A DNA stretch of 64,000 nt from Dryococelus australis (lineage: Eukaryota > Arthropoda > Insecta > Phasmatodea > Phasmatidae), in NCBI GenBank assembly GCA_029891345.1, contig CM056993.1, positions 108,987,800 to 109,051,799 of the forward strand, given 5' to 3'. The notes under the pieces were generated by a model. It searched no databases, was not told where the DNA came from, and was given only the letters and a program-made list of their open reading frames with translations. Within the stretch, counting starts at the first letter, position 1, and each line of letters begins with the position of its first letter. This document shows positions 35,889 to 47,601 of the stretch, piece after piece. The position numbers and the translations under genes were made by a program.

Positions 35889-36131
35889 TTTTGTAGTTAA
35901 TAAGAAAATAATTTATTGAGAGAAAGAAAAATAATATTTTTTGTCTTACCTGTGCATAGTTTGATTTTGGCTTGAATTTACATGATTTTAGCCTAAAATT
36001 AGCAAGGGGAAACACCTACACGACATTTTGTGAAAACGTGGTAAATGCACATGATTTTGGTTTAAATTTCCTTGACTTAGATTACTTGCTTGTAAACTGA
36101 CATTTCTAGAAAACCTGAAAATTGACTTGTT

Positions 36132-36403
36132 TTTGGGATAAAATTGCTTGCTTTTGAGCTAAAAGTGCATGTTTTTTAATCAGCACAAATCCTACACGAC
36201 AATTTTTTGGAAAATTGATAAAATAGCTTGATTTTGAGGTTAAAATTCTTGATTTTCTATAAAAATTGTTTGTTTTTTAGAATGCGTAAATTATTAAATT
36301 TCAAACTGTGATTTTGAAGCAAAAAATCTTGATTTTGGTCACAGATTGCTGGATTTTTTGATGAAAATGTGTGGTTGTCCAGGATCCCCATTAAACATCG
36401 ACT
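36132..36403 (-). repeat. Right TIR of Polinton-like element
   Basis: Inverted copy of 29,820-30,104, ending ATCCCCATTAAACATCGACT and followed directly by the duplicated TTGAGG (36,404-36,409). Confidence 0.88.
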
Positions 36404-36611
36404 TTGAGGCCTTAGTTACTTTTTTTTCGGCATTTTTTAAAAATCTTTTAAGCATATTTTTAAATATATATTACCATGAGAGTAATAAACACTGGGTATA
36501 TTCCGCCGCACTCAGAAGTTAACGACTAAGGCTAACATAAAATGTATTTATTGACTATTTTTCCAAATTAGAGGGCTTTCAAAAGTGCTCACTTTACCGT
36601 GTATAGCCTAT
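36404..36611. mobile_element. Hairpin-TIR element, right piece (split)
   Basis: It starts with the second TTGAGG and continues with TTAGTTACTTTTTTTT, the AATAAACACTGGGTATATT-like interior and the terminus GTGCTCACTTTACCGTGTAT. Joined to 29,785-29,819 minus one TTGAGG, it reconstitutes the organisation of the copy at 7,811-8,047. Confidence 0.85.
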
Positions 36612-37035
36612 AGTTCAATACACTCCATGTAGTACTGTGTGATAAACCCACCTCATGAACAATGGTGCGGACGCTGGTAGAAGTTCTTCCTCCACTGGAG
36701 TAAATACATCTTCCTCAGACCTTGGTATACACCTTCTTCTATGCACACCACTGTGTCAATAGTTGAGCAGGACACCCCCTGTTTTCCGCGAAATGGTTAG
36801 CTGCACGCCGTCTAGTAAAATACCTTTGCTGATACAATCGTGCATTTAATCTGCCACTTCACTAGGCTTCAACACTGAATCAAAATAATATCCGTAAGTT
36901 CTGCATGAGTGTACTTCTCCATGCTGATGGAGTAGCGCAATGTAAAAATGAATGCGAGCTGCTTAGTTTCTGCTGTCGGTTTGTGTTTGCTTATGACGCA
37001 CTCGCACATTATTGCACGCAGATGCATGTATTGCT
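36612..37035. other. Non-coding, no recognised feature
   Basis: No supported gene. Open frames starting at 36,905-36,948 run into the following SINE and are accidental. Confidence 0.45.
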
Positions 37036-37290
37036 GGAAGTTCAGCGGTCGTGCCATGGTCAGACTGCTCACCTCCTACCGAGGCGAGCCGGGATCGATT
37101 CCCGGTCGGGTCATTTCCAGATTTTCCGCATGTGGGAATCGTGCCTGACGATGCCGCTGGTCGACGAGTTTTCTCGTGGATCTCCCTTCTCCCGGGCTAT
37201 TACATTCCAGCGTTGCTCGATTTCCACCTCGCTTCACCCTCATCGGTTCTCAAAACCTCGTTTAGCGACGCCTAAATCTCTCCACTACGT
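37036..37290 (+). mobile_element. tRNA-derived SINE (copy 2)
   Basis: The head GTCGTGCCATGGTCAGACTG followed by GGGATCGATTCCCGGTC has A- and B-box character; the body ends CTCGCTTCACCCTCATCGGT and TCTCAAAACCTCG, shared with copies at 8.5 and 53.1 kb. Overlapping open frames here are products of the SINE sequence, not genes. Confidence 0.78.
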
Positions 37291-38789
37291 CGTGGAAACA
37301 ATAAGTGGGATGGAAGTGGTCATGGCATGGCTAACGGTGTTCGCGTAATTTGACTCCCGATAAGCGGAAAACAGAATGAGAATCCCACGAAACGGATCGC
37401 AGAGCTTCTGCCGTGTGGTTTTTACATAAAAACTGTCCAAAATATTTCAGCAGCGTCGGAGTACAACTTATGGAAGGGGATCTAACGAACGCAGTTCTTC
37501 TGATGAACTGTCTGTTCATGGCCAATCCAGTAAAGTTTAGTTGGAACACAACGGAACATCTCCAAATGATGATGCGATTTGTTTTTTTTTTTTCTGTAAA
37601 ATATTGAATTCAGAGGATACACAATGTGAAACGTGACTACAGCGTGCCGTCTGCCAGCTCCTGGTGTAATTCCGAGTGCGCAGGCTATGAAAATGGAGCA
37701 CATGTTTGTGAAATTTGTAAATGGAATATGTCATGTAAATAGAGCGCAGGATTTAGTAACAAAATTTAATTATTTAATGTTAATTCAGTATTTCATCATT
37801 TACACCCTTCTTGTGTTTTGGTGTTTGTGCGACATTAAGAATATAAAATTATATAAGTCGTTCTTTTCAAGAATATGGTTTAATTGTGCATAGTTCATTA
37901 TAAGCAAATATTACTTGATTTAATTTCTGTTTTGATACCACTGCAACAAGAATATCAAAAGGTTAGGCTACTAAGTCAAATGGAGCTGGTATTCCATATT
38001 TTTCGACTTTCCTGCATTTACATATGTGTTAGTAATATAGACACACACTTACATATCCATCCATAATAGTTGTGTTATCAGGGGACATATATTAATGTTC
38101 AAAATCGTATTGCTCGAGCTAGGCTCAAGCGGAGTCATCAAAGTGTTAAAGTCTAGTTCTAAGATGAGGGTGTGAATACAAACAATAAAATGGTCTTCAG
38201 TAGGGCTTATTCCGAAGAAACACGGAATAAAACTGTACCACATATGAAATGTACGTTATTTTACATGGCTAATCAGCATATTATATGTTAATAATTGTCC
38301 TTACTCTCTCTACATTTGATGTGTTTTTCTCACTATGCAAATAATTGTTTTCCTACTCATGCAATATATGTAATTTCCTCATCATTTGCATTTGTATTTA
38401 TTTTAATATTTTTTCTCATTTTTATTTTTATTTTATCATGCTAGGATATTTTACCTACTGTGGAAATTTTACTATATGCAAGAATAGGATCTTAGCTAGT
38501 TTTAATTCTTGTGTTTATTTGGAATTAATAATTTTATTTCATTTTAATGGTCTCATATTTGTAAGTGTTTCCTTTTTTTTTTAGTTTTGTTGAGTATGTT
38601 TTGAGACCTAGAATTCTATGCCTTTTAGTAGTTAGGACCTTGAAAGCGCTACGCAAGGGCGTTTAGATAGTTTCTTGCACCCCCTTGGCCCACAGGTTCG
38701 ACTCCTGACTTCCCATTGGCTGGAACATTAGGTCCCATTTAAGCTAGTTCCAGTTAAATGAGCTTAACCCCCCCCCCCCTTTTTTCTCG

Positions 38790-38829
<40 letters not shown>

Positions 38830-41150
38830 CAGCTATCGCGCAGCATAGACGTTAGAGATAGGACTCTCACCTGTACGTGGGTGCAGAGTAGGATTTGATT
38901 TAGTTTGTTACGGCGTTTTAACTTCTTCTTTGAGATTTCGTGTAATCTTGAGTGTGTCCAGCATTAGAGAGTGCCAATTTGTCCGTTTTGCTAGGATTAA
39001 GAAGTTAGGAGATAGAAGCTAGGCAACGAACGTGTACGAGTGATACCTCCACGTCGATGAGGCACCCTAACTAATTCCTACTGCGCCGGTTAATTTGTGT
39101 TTGCACCGATAATGAGAATCTACTTCTATGAAAGCCACGAGAGCTGCACGTTTTTCTGCAAACTGATAGGCCCGTCCTTGTATATTACCAAGGTGCCATA
39201 TGTAGCGTCAGCCATAAATGTTCTAGAAGCTTTCCCCCTTTCGGCGACGCCATATTGTTTTAAGTGAACTTACGTCCCAGCTTTAAGACTTTGCTTACAG
39301 TAAACCTGAGAGGAGTTTAACCCACACTGAGCTAGGCACATTTTATTAATTTTTTGAATAAGCAGACTTTTAATATTTATTGGAGAGTAACATTAACTTT
39401 AATGAGTGTTTTTAGTGTTTGAACTTAAGTCAGTGCAGCTGCATATACCAGTGATTTTGCAATGATAGGTACGGCCACTTTCACGTATTTTAGTAGTGTT
39501 ATGTGTATTCATTAGTTCTTGAAAATTACCACAGTGTTTTTTTTCATAGTAGATAATCCAGATAATAACAATGAAACAAATAAGAGTTTTAAGAAATGTA
39601 TAAATAAATACTGGACTTAAACTTACGCGGTTTGGGTGGTTACCTACATCATTTCAGTTTGCTATCCTTGTGTTTCCCCATTCTTACTAATTACCTTCAA
39701 GTTGTGACTAAATATAGGCTAAGTTTTTCTAGGTTTTCTATGAACGCAAATAGTGTACGATGCAGAGGTCCAGCTCTACGAGTGGTGTTAAAATGGTAAG
39801 AGGTATATTCTGCTTGCCAAGCTTCGGACTGGGCAGAACAGTACTCCATGCTTGGTAATTTACACTTTCTATATCTTTCAAGTTAAAACGAAATATTTCT
39901 GCTGTGTTGTTACCCATTGTCTTCCACCTGAATATACACACTACAGATATATTTAGGCATTCTTATATGGGACCATACACGTGAACACAAATGTAGTTCC
40001 AGCACAAATAATTAATCTATTACACGCAGAGTATTACAAAACTATCAAACGCCGACAGATCCTTCTGTCTATCGTGAGGCCAGTCATTTTGTAAAGGAAA
40101 ATGTAAAATACAAAGTGCTGAAAAGATTTTTTTTAAATACCAGACTGTTGCATTTATTAAAACAATTTGCTTTCCAAACGTTATATATACTGTTTCTGTT
40201 TACAATATTGTACTTTTATTTCATATTTCATTAACTACAAAACCTATACGCAAAAATGATTGAAAAATACATTTTGAACAAATTATTTTGCAGTATCATC
40301 GTCTTTTAGCTACACACGAGTATGTTATCTTAGTGTAATTAAATGTATCTCTCACATATGATTTGTTACGTCACAGCACTTAGATATGATTAAAATACGT
40401 TAGATCAGTTTCTTGAAGATCAAAATTCATACTGAAATCAAATTTGCGCTGCTTTGATAAAGTAAAACGTAATCACAAAATTAATAGAATTTCTCAATTT
40501 CAAAATAGAATTTATAAATTAATTAAGTACACATATATGATGTAACATATAAATGATGTATAAATTAACATAAATATCTAAAACACTTTTCTTTGAAAAA
40601 AAGAAAAAAAACTCAAATCGTTATATTTTAGTTAGCTCTAAAAGCGTAAAATGACCATGTCAATGTAGGTAATGTCGATTTTTACTGCGTACATAAATAT
40701 GTTAAGTGCTACTTACAACATTAAAACTGAAAATATAATCAGATTTTCAATTCCATCCTCCAGGAAAACTTGTATAACGATAATGCTGCATGTACAAAAA
40801 AAGAAGAAAAAACGCTTGCTAGGAAAGCTATTTTAAAACAGAATTTTACCCATTCAAATTCATTGAGCGAAAATCTGTAAAAGTTTGCATAATATACGCT
40901 CCAAAATTCATGTGGTTGAACATTTTGAAATCGATGTTCTGTTTGGCTTGGACATCACCTGAATATAATATCAGAAGACATGACAGAACAAGACTACAAA
41001 CATCATGCATAAATAGTATTTAGAAATGAACCAGATAAAAAAAAGTAATATTATCATGGAAATCACCCCTAAATTGTTTTCTAATCAAACAAAACTATAA
41101 GATCTACATTAGCTGGCAGTCATATAAATACAATGAATTGATATGAGAAG
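37291..41150. other. Non-coding with simple repeats
   Basis: AT-rich, no recognised gene. It contains a poly-C run followed by T, CT and TA repeats at about 38,768-38,829, and a short B-box-like GGTTCGACTCCTGAC near 38,695 that may belong to a decayed tRNA-derived repeat. Open frames at 37,333-37,893 and 38,345-38,584 are composition-driven. Confidence 0.5.
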
Positions 41151-41155
41151 CAAGA

Positions 41156-41760
41156 TGTTTCAAGTGACTCCGACTTGGGCATGTGTGGTCGTACTGCCGC
41201 TCTGAGCGCCAGTACTGTTCGCACTGCTCAGAGGAGAGACATGCGCATACCAATTGCAACAAAAATAGCAAGCTCCAGTATGTATTAGTTGTAACAGAAA
41301 TGGCAAGGATAACAAACACTACACACTTAGTAACACAAGCCCATCTTACATTATAGCAAAAAATTATACCAAAAATAACACCCAATGTAATTTAAATCAT
41401 TAATATATGTGGGCAACTTAACATACACAGATCAAAAGTGGCAACAGTGGAAACCAGGCAAATTATTAAAGGAAAATAACTGGACATCATATTAGTTCAA
41501 GAACCATATGCAGTAAAAGGTGATATCAAATTTTTAGGGCAAACACTACAAATTATTAGCAAAAGTAATCAAGAAAAACTATGGAGCGCAATAATATTAA
41601 GCAATAATATATCATAATGCAAGATTTAATCCCAATATATTTTATCTCAGAATATTTCCCACCAAGTAAAAATTATTCAAAATTCATTACATAAGTTACA
41701 AAACATAATCAATGAACTTAGAGGACACAGCATTATTATAGCAGCAGACGAGGGTGTGTG
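41156..41760 (+). pseudogene. Non-LTR retrotransposon fragment (Gag zinc knuckles and APE endonuclease)
   Basis: The first part (41,156-41,260) encodes two CCHC knuckles: CFK-stop-LRLGHVWSYC, where the second Cys is a TGA, and an intact CSHCSEERHAHTNC. About 150 bp on, 41,430-41,760 encodes pieces of an apurinic-type endonuclease: KVATVETRQII, LDIILVQEPYAVKG (catalytic Glu in QEPY), LWSAIILSNNI, then in a shifted frame LQNIINELRGHSIIIAAD. The order Gag-knuckles then APE is that of ORF1-ORF2 of non-LTR elements such as the R1/LOA/Jockey group. No reverse transcriptase is present; the fragment stops at about 41,760. Confidence 0.8.
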
Positions 41761-42220
41761 TGCGACGTGTACGAACGAGAGTACGCGAGCGTTGCGGAGA
41801 GTGAGGTATTCGACAAGTGGATGGCTACTGTGAGCGCTCGAGGTCGCTCCACAACATTCCGTACAGGAACGACTGGTGATACCTAGACTGAGACAACGTG
41901 GGGCTGAACGGACCATTGATACAGACTTGAGTGTAAATGCTGTAACTGTCACATAATGAATATGACCATTGTTATTAGTAACTCAATACATGTTAGTAAA
42001 TTGTTTATAGATTGATTTTAATTATTTGAATATTTTAATTTGTTCAGGGTGCCGGGCGATTATGTAAATATTAGCAGTAAACAGGAAGTGATAGCCATTA
42101 ATGCGAATGTATTACGTTTGGAACATTTATACTGTGGATTTTGGAAAATTGGAAAGTTTTTAATAGTTCATGCGCAATAGCTACGATCACGGTTGTCCAC
42201 ATACACTCAGTACGTGCCGG

Positions 42221-42223
<3 letters not shown>
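41761..42223. other. Non-coding, no recognised feature
   Basis: GT-rich then AT-rich sequence between the non-LTR fragment and the GA microsatellite. Confidence 0.5.

Positions 42224-42293
<70 letters not shown>
42224..42293. repeat. (GA)n microsatellite
   Basis: About 35 uninterrupted GA dinucleotides. Ser/Leu- or Arg/Glu-repeat open frames on both strands are artefacts of this run. Confidence 0.98.
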
Positions 42294-42296
<3 letters not shown>

Positions 42297-42924
42297 GGGC
42301 GGGGGTGGATAAGGGGCATTAGCGAAAAGTTTCTTTACTCTCCTCACGATGGCACCACACGCTAGCGTAGCGATAAAGTTCTGGTTCACATTTACGTCCA
42401 ACGACGACATAACTAAAGAAGACCGGAAACAAACTCTACTATCTCAGTTGAAGAACGGATACGTTAGGCGACAGTGCTGATATCTATGATTTCACAGCAG
42501 AAACTCGTGGTACACTAGGCTGAAAATGTGTAGTGAATCGATTCATAAATGTTAACTCGCGATGTATCGAAGGTATAGAAAGTCGAAATTAATCGATCTA
42601 TTGAGATCTACACTGTCATCGGCTGCTCGCTGGTTTCGGATGGTACGTAAGGGCGATGTCCCATGTGCAGACACTCGTCTCCACGTAATACGGTTTAATA
42701 CAGTATAAAAAGCTGTGAAGTTGAGGAGCAGTGTACTGACGGACCTTGAAATGGTAGGCAGACGCCCTAAGCCGATTGAGCCACCAGGACACACGCGCCA
42801 GTAAAGATTTTAAATGAAGTATATATATAAATAACTCTCTGTCTATGGATTCGTATTTTCAGTAATTATTTGGTAATTATGTAACATCTATCAATTATAC
42901 AAAACAGAACTTTATAAATAAAAG

Positions 42925-43200
42925 TTATATATTAATTTTAATATATTTTATTTCACTTTGAAAACGTTCAGAAATTACTACGGCGAGCAATGTGTCTGGA
43001 TTCGTTTTTTCAAGACGGATTTGTAGTATTTGATGCCACAACCATCGATTATGGACAAACATATTTTCATAAAAAAGTTTTGTGTTTAAACTAAAATATT
43101 TGTCTTTATTGTTTGTTGGGACCGTTGCTTCAATGTTAACTATGATCTTGTTCCTGTACGATGAGACACAACATCTGAACTTGTGCGTGATCTTCGGCAT
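42925..43200 (-). CDS. Hypothetical 91-residue ORF
   Basis: An ATG-started frame (MPKITHKFRCCVSSYRNK) encodes 91 residues with a mixed, protein-like composition (two Cys, several Trp and Asn, a Lys/Ile-rich end) in AT-rich sequence. I do not recognise the family. It has no visible neighbours in an operon-like or exon series, and no splice sites that I can defend. It may be chance, an exon, or a relic of a repeat. Confidence 0.25.
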   Translation of the reverse strand: MPKITHKFRCCVSSYRNKIIVNIEATVPTNNKDKYFSLNTKLFYENMFVHNRWLWHQILQIRLEKTNPDTLLAVVISERFQSEIKYIKINI

Positions 43201-45270
43201 TTTTAATATTCGTAGGTGAAATTATGTTCACATTGCCCAAATCACCACGCAATTTAAATCATGATTATAATAAAATATTTTTACAGATTAACAATACCAC
43301 AAAAAAACACAACATGAAATGACCGAGTCAACACAATAACTTTTGGTGTGTTAAAAATTATTTTTAAGAGAATATTCACACGTAGTGAAATTAGTAAATT
43401 CGAAACATAATTTTAACTACACAATGTATTGTTCTTTAGACTGTTTTGTCAATCAATTATAATTACTTTAGGTTTCAATAAATAATACTCTGCGACTTTA
43501 GCGCTCCTATGAATTTACAGTGGAAACTCATGCAATACCTATTGAGTATTTTGTTAACTACAATGTAGGCTATCAAAGATCTATTGAAGTTGCAAGGGGG
43601 AGACGCCTATCACGCCGAACAGAGAGAGTAGAACCTATGGTTGATCAGAAGTAAGCGGATTTTATGCGTTACCATCAGCTGCGTGTGGTGAACTGTTGCA
43701 ATGTAAGCTGGCATCAGTTCAGTGCTGTACCCTGTTGCTTGCTAGTTTACTCATCACTAAAACGTAGCTTGGCAGCTGATGCCACAGGATGCGTGGAAAT
43801 GGGTTCCTTGCTGATCGCTTGTGAGTGGTCGGAATGCATTCAGTTTCCTTAGGCTGCACGGTGGTTACTGGTTCCTGCTGAGTGCACCGATAATGTACAG
43901 CTGTGAGCAAGCACCAGTTTACCTTGCAACACTTCAACACATGCCAGTGGTAACCGTTTTGGTGTTTGGTCGGAAGAGCTTACGACCGTGGTGGCTTATT
44001 CGTGATTTTAGATACAAATGTTTCTGAAGTAATTTGTGGACCCACAAACTAGGCACTGCATTGTTTTTCCTTTACGTTATTAATTTCAGTGTGGTGCGAA
44101 TTCCAGTGAATTCGCTTTTCTACAGTTTAATAAAATGGTGTAGTGATACCTGTACGTTTGTTCCCGAACTACATTTTGTTCGATAGTGTTTTGAGTAAAA
44201 TTAATATCTCGATTAAAAATAACGTTATAAATGCATACATTTAACCATCGTAGACTGTTACACCAATATACGGTGATGATCCATGGACTTAATTATATGA
44301 AACATGCGAAACAGTTAACTTCTGGGAAATATACGCGAATTCTGCTCTTTCCGGCGCAAAAAAAAAAAAATTCGGTGTGTGAACTTAATTTTTCGGTGTA
44401 GCTCGTGCGGAAAACGAGGACGGTTTCTGATAGGCTGTTCCAGCTTTCCGCTCTGTCTGTTCCACGTGTTTGTCGTATATATGAACCAGGCATAACAGAA
44501 CAGCTATTCTATCAGTGCACTATAGCAAAAGTAAAATCTCTTGAGGCTTCGTTTCTTCTACAACATAATTTGTGTTACGTGGTTGTATGCTGATAGCTTT
44601 GAAGAAACTGAAAGTTGATTTGAAAGATTTCAAAAGTGCTTAACGACTTAAGTAGTGTCCCTGGGAAGAAAATTGGAAGAACAAGGAGAAGCCACTGAAT
44701 GCTAAGTATGGGGAATGGAGGTGTCAAGAAAATATGCTGGCTAACGAGAACTTACCCTACATTTATTCTTATAAACGAATGATCTGAAAAGAATCTGCAG
44801 TAGATGTCAGAGAATATTCATAACGTTTATTTCATTTAAAATAATGTATTTACTACAAATTCCATTTGTATATGTTTTCACGTGTATCATCCAAAGCATG
44901 ACTGGGAATTATGTATAATTAACTTAAAATTTCCGGCAGGAAATATAAAAATTCTTTCACTTACGCTCCGCAGAAGTTATTTAAAATCTCTGCTTGCATG
45001 AGACCTATCCGTTGTATCCAAGACGTAATAAGTTACACTAGAACAATATTTTCGTGTAAGCTTTTTTCATTTTACAGATGCTCAAAATTCCCTGCATTAC
45101 GATCAAGGCTAAAGGGCTGATGGGAGAACAGTGTTGACAATCAGCCAACCATACTGATATGCATCAGTGGAAGTAAAGGTCTAGTACATCACAGCACATC
45201 ATGAAAGCATCTTCCTATCTCACGTATGCTGTACACAGCATTCAAGTTTTCCCATCACTTCCGTGGGCAC
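43201..45270. other. Non-coding, probable 3' flank of the host gene at its right end
   Basis: No recognisable coding region. On the minus strand an AATAAA lies near 44,827-44,832, about 440 nt downstream of the host stop codon at 45,271, a possible polyadenylation signal. A short A-run occurs at about 44,359. Open frames near 43,664-44,027 and 44,293-44,593 are unsupported. Confidence 0.4.
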
Positions 45271-45425
45271 TTAGTCGATTTCTAGCTTCCTGAAAGAGCC
45301 TTCGACGCCGAAGAGGGTGTCCTTAACGTCCGACTTGCCGATTCTCCTGGACTCGTCCGTCCTCAGCTCTTCCTCCTCGAGGAACCAGTCCGCGTATTGC
45401 GTCTCCAACGTGCGCTGGAGCTTGT
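45271..45425 (-). CDS. Terminal exon of an unidentified host gene
   Basis: On the minus strand an acceptor (GCCTTTGTTTCAG, the AG at 45,426-45,427) is followed by 155 bases that code for KLQRTLETQYADWFLEEEEL and about 30 more residues ending FGVEGSFRKLEID, then TAA at 45,271. The exon is GC-rich with codon-like third positions in a strongly AT-rich setting, has no interruption and is predicted to be acidic and helical. These are features of a conserved cellular gene rather than a transposon. I do not recognise the family. Upstream exons are not in the window or not recognised; the 15-kb Polinton begins 139 bp into the preceding intron. Confidence 0.6.
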
Positions 45426-45564
45426 CTGAAACAAAGGCAACGCAGTATGACAATGGCGGATCCCTCAACAGAACCAGACTGCATCAAAATACATAAGATA
45501 TTATACAGAAGAAAGAGTGACTGAAAGCAATCCCTCTCGTATTCCGTACATTTGTTACATGTAA

Positions 45565-46395
45565 GTAGTATGGAAAGGGGCAAGCTGGCACAAGTGGCGC
45601 CTGGCGCCAGACTGACGGCGGCCGTCTTGGATGACGTCGTGCGGAACTTTCTGCTGTTCTATTCCTGTTTGGGCATCGGCCATCTGTCAGCTAGTATGCA
45701 GGTGGCCATCTTGTCAGTCAGTGCATTAGCGGCCATATTGTCAGCTAGTATGTAGTCGGCCATGTTGTCAGTCAGTACGCTGTCTCTTCCTGCTCTTGCA
45801 TTCTTCTCCGACGGCGTCCATCTTGGTTTTCACTTCCTGTTCTTACATTCTATCGTCGAGGGTTTCCTCGGGGTCCTCCCAAGTTTTCTTTTTTTTACCT
45901 TCCACATTTTGTTCTCATCATCTCGTACTCCCTTCTTTCGTGCTCTCTCTTCCGCTCTCCCTTCGTTCTCTCCCTTATTCCCAGAGGGGTTTTTTCCTTT
46001 CATCTTGTTTGTCGTCTGCTGGTGTCGGCCATCTTGTTTTGTAGTCGTTTGCTGGAGGTAGCCATCTTGTTTGCCGTCCATCTTTGATTCCCACATCGGC
46101 CGCTAGAGTGTGTGCTTGCGGCCATCTTTGATTATCGCACTCGCCACCAGAGCGAAGTTCCACTGGTGGTAGCTAGGAGCGCTGGCGGTCATCTTGTGTT
46201 CGCTCATCGTCCGCCAGGAGCGCTGGTAATTTATTTTAAGGGTGAACTCAAAAAATACCGGAATCGTGCGGCTTCTTTCCGGTGACCTTTGGGTCGCCAG
46301 TTCGATGTGCTAACCACAAGACTACCATCACATATGGACCGATAGAAGTTGAAATAAGCCAGTTACCGGAGAGTGCGCACTCGTCGGACAAAGTA
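45565..46395 (+). repeat. Left TIR of the 15-kb Polinton
   Basis: Begins AGTATGGAAAGGGGCA and matches the reverse of 59,840-60,574 in many blocks, such as CAAGTGGCGCCTGGCGCC, CGTCGAGGGTTTCCTCGGGG and CTGGTAATTTATTTTAAG. Recurrent GGCCATCTTGT-type units give it a repeat-rich texture. Open frames inside both TIRs resemble each other only because the TIRs are copies. Confidence 0.95.
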
Positions 46396-46670
46396 GAAAT
46401 ACTATCTCGCTCTCCGGCGTAATACTAATGTTTTTTTTTTTTTTTACTTAATGTAAATCCTCTCCCAAATAATAACCACCTGGTTTAATGTAAGTATAGG
46501 TAATGTAAAAAAAACATAGATTAGCTATACATAAGCTTTTATTTTTAAAAATACATTGATGGGTAGGTGTTTATTCACACACACACAAGTTCATTTCAAT
46601 AAGTTAGTGTTTATTCACACGTGTACATTCGTTGTAAAACATAGAATAAATAATCTTGTAATGATAGAAA

Positions 46671-47601
46671 TCATTTACCAGCATAGTCGGTGAGCTCAGA
46701 GCGCTTTACCCAAGAGTTGAACTTAGAGTCAAAACCAGGCCATTTTATGAAGAGACGATTTCCAGACCTTCAAATGACTTTTTCAATCAGGTATGTGTCG
46801 GGGAATCGAGTCGGTTGTATCTCTTCGGTATAAAACCCACCTCTGAGCACTGTACCGTCCATAACTGCGAAGTAGAACATACGCGGAGCATAGTGACGAA
46901 TCTTAACCACTCTGTATATTTCCGTACTCCAATTCAGTGTATACGCCTTATCAAATACACCTTCCGTCTTCGATATGCATACATAGGCACCAACCTTCAC
47001 TTTAGCTCGTCGTGGATCCACCGTCTTCTCAGTCTTGTACACCGAATCCATCAGGGAATTGTCTTTAACATTTACAGGTCGCATGCGAATCGTGCGATGA
47101 AGTCTGTGATTGTATGCAGACACGAGTAGCTGTAAAAGGCCCAACAACTTTTAGCTTCCACGTGCCGAGAATTCACGCCACATGTCATTATTCAAAGTTC
47201 GATTCAAACAATCTGCAATTGAAGCTTTAATGCCGCTGTAGGTAGAGTAATGATTGATCTTATTCGTGGACATGAGGGCACGAAAACTGGAATTACAGAA
47301 CTCCCTGCCGAGATCAGTCTGAATATTTGTAGGATTGCCTTTATCACGTAAGACAATTTGCATAGCATGGCTGACATCAAGCCTTCGTTTCCGCCGCACA
47401 GGTACAGCCCAAGCATATTTGCTGAAACAGTCGACGACAGTTAGTAAATATCGGAATCCTTTATTAACTTTAGCATATGGCAACATTTCTACCAAGTCTG
47501 CTTGATAGAGGTCTCTTCAGTTCAAACACAACCACTTTTCGTCTGGGATAAGTTTGTCGTGCTGGTCGGTGAAGCTCACCGGAGATCTCTGCATGGGACA
47601 T
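46671..47601 (-). pseudogene. Polinton retrovirus-type integrase
   Basis: Integrase inserts the element into host DNA. A start ATG at 47,601 immediately follows the preceding gene's stop. After LHRPARQTYPRRKVVV there is a frameshift near 47,515, then the catalytic core: VVDCFSKYAWAVPV (first Asp), IQTDLGREFCN (second Asp), and KASIADCLNRTLNND, where the position of the conserved Glu is Asp (GAT). The C-terminal part includes SAYNHRLHRTIRMRPVNV and, at 46,671-46,765, a chromodomain-like NRLFIKWPGFDSKFNSWV. In-frame stops lie at 47,151 and 46,770. It is on the opposite strand from the capsid genes, as is common in Polintons. Non-functional. Confidence 0.93.

Larger units (their letters stand above)
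29820..36403 (-). mobile_element. Short AT-rich Polinton/Maverick-like element
   Basis: The 6,584-bp element has termini AGTAGATGTATAATGGGGAT (left) and, in reverse, AGTCGATGTTTAATGGGGAT (right), beginning AGT as many Polintons do. TIRs of about 275-285 bp are flanked by a perfect 6-bp duplication TTGAGG (29,814-29,819 and 36,404-36,409), the length typical of Polintons. The interior encodes a family B DNA polymerase on the minus strand and a Cys-rich short ORF; no integrase, protease, ATPase or capsid gene was recognised. It is much shorter than the 15-20 kb of complete Polintons, so it is probably an internally deleted derivative. It is markedly more AT-rich than the Polinton at 45.6-60.6 kb. 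Confidence 0.88.

Noticed and set aside
36905..37348. 147-codon plus-strand frame
   Set aside because: Runs through a tRNA-derived SINE; no independent support.
38640..38720. A functional tRNA gene near GGTTCGACTCCTGAC
   Set aside because: Only a B-box-like segment is convincing; no cloverleaf closes.
42098..42410. Ser/Leu and Arg/Glu repeat proteins on both strands
   Set aside because: Translation of a (GA)n microsatellite.
45762..46061. Open frames inside the left TIR (and their counterparts at 60,121-60,357)
   Set aside because: They are similar only because the TIRs are copies of each other; composition is Ser/Pro-rich low complexity and no domain is visible.
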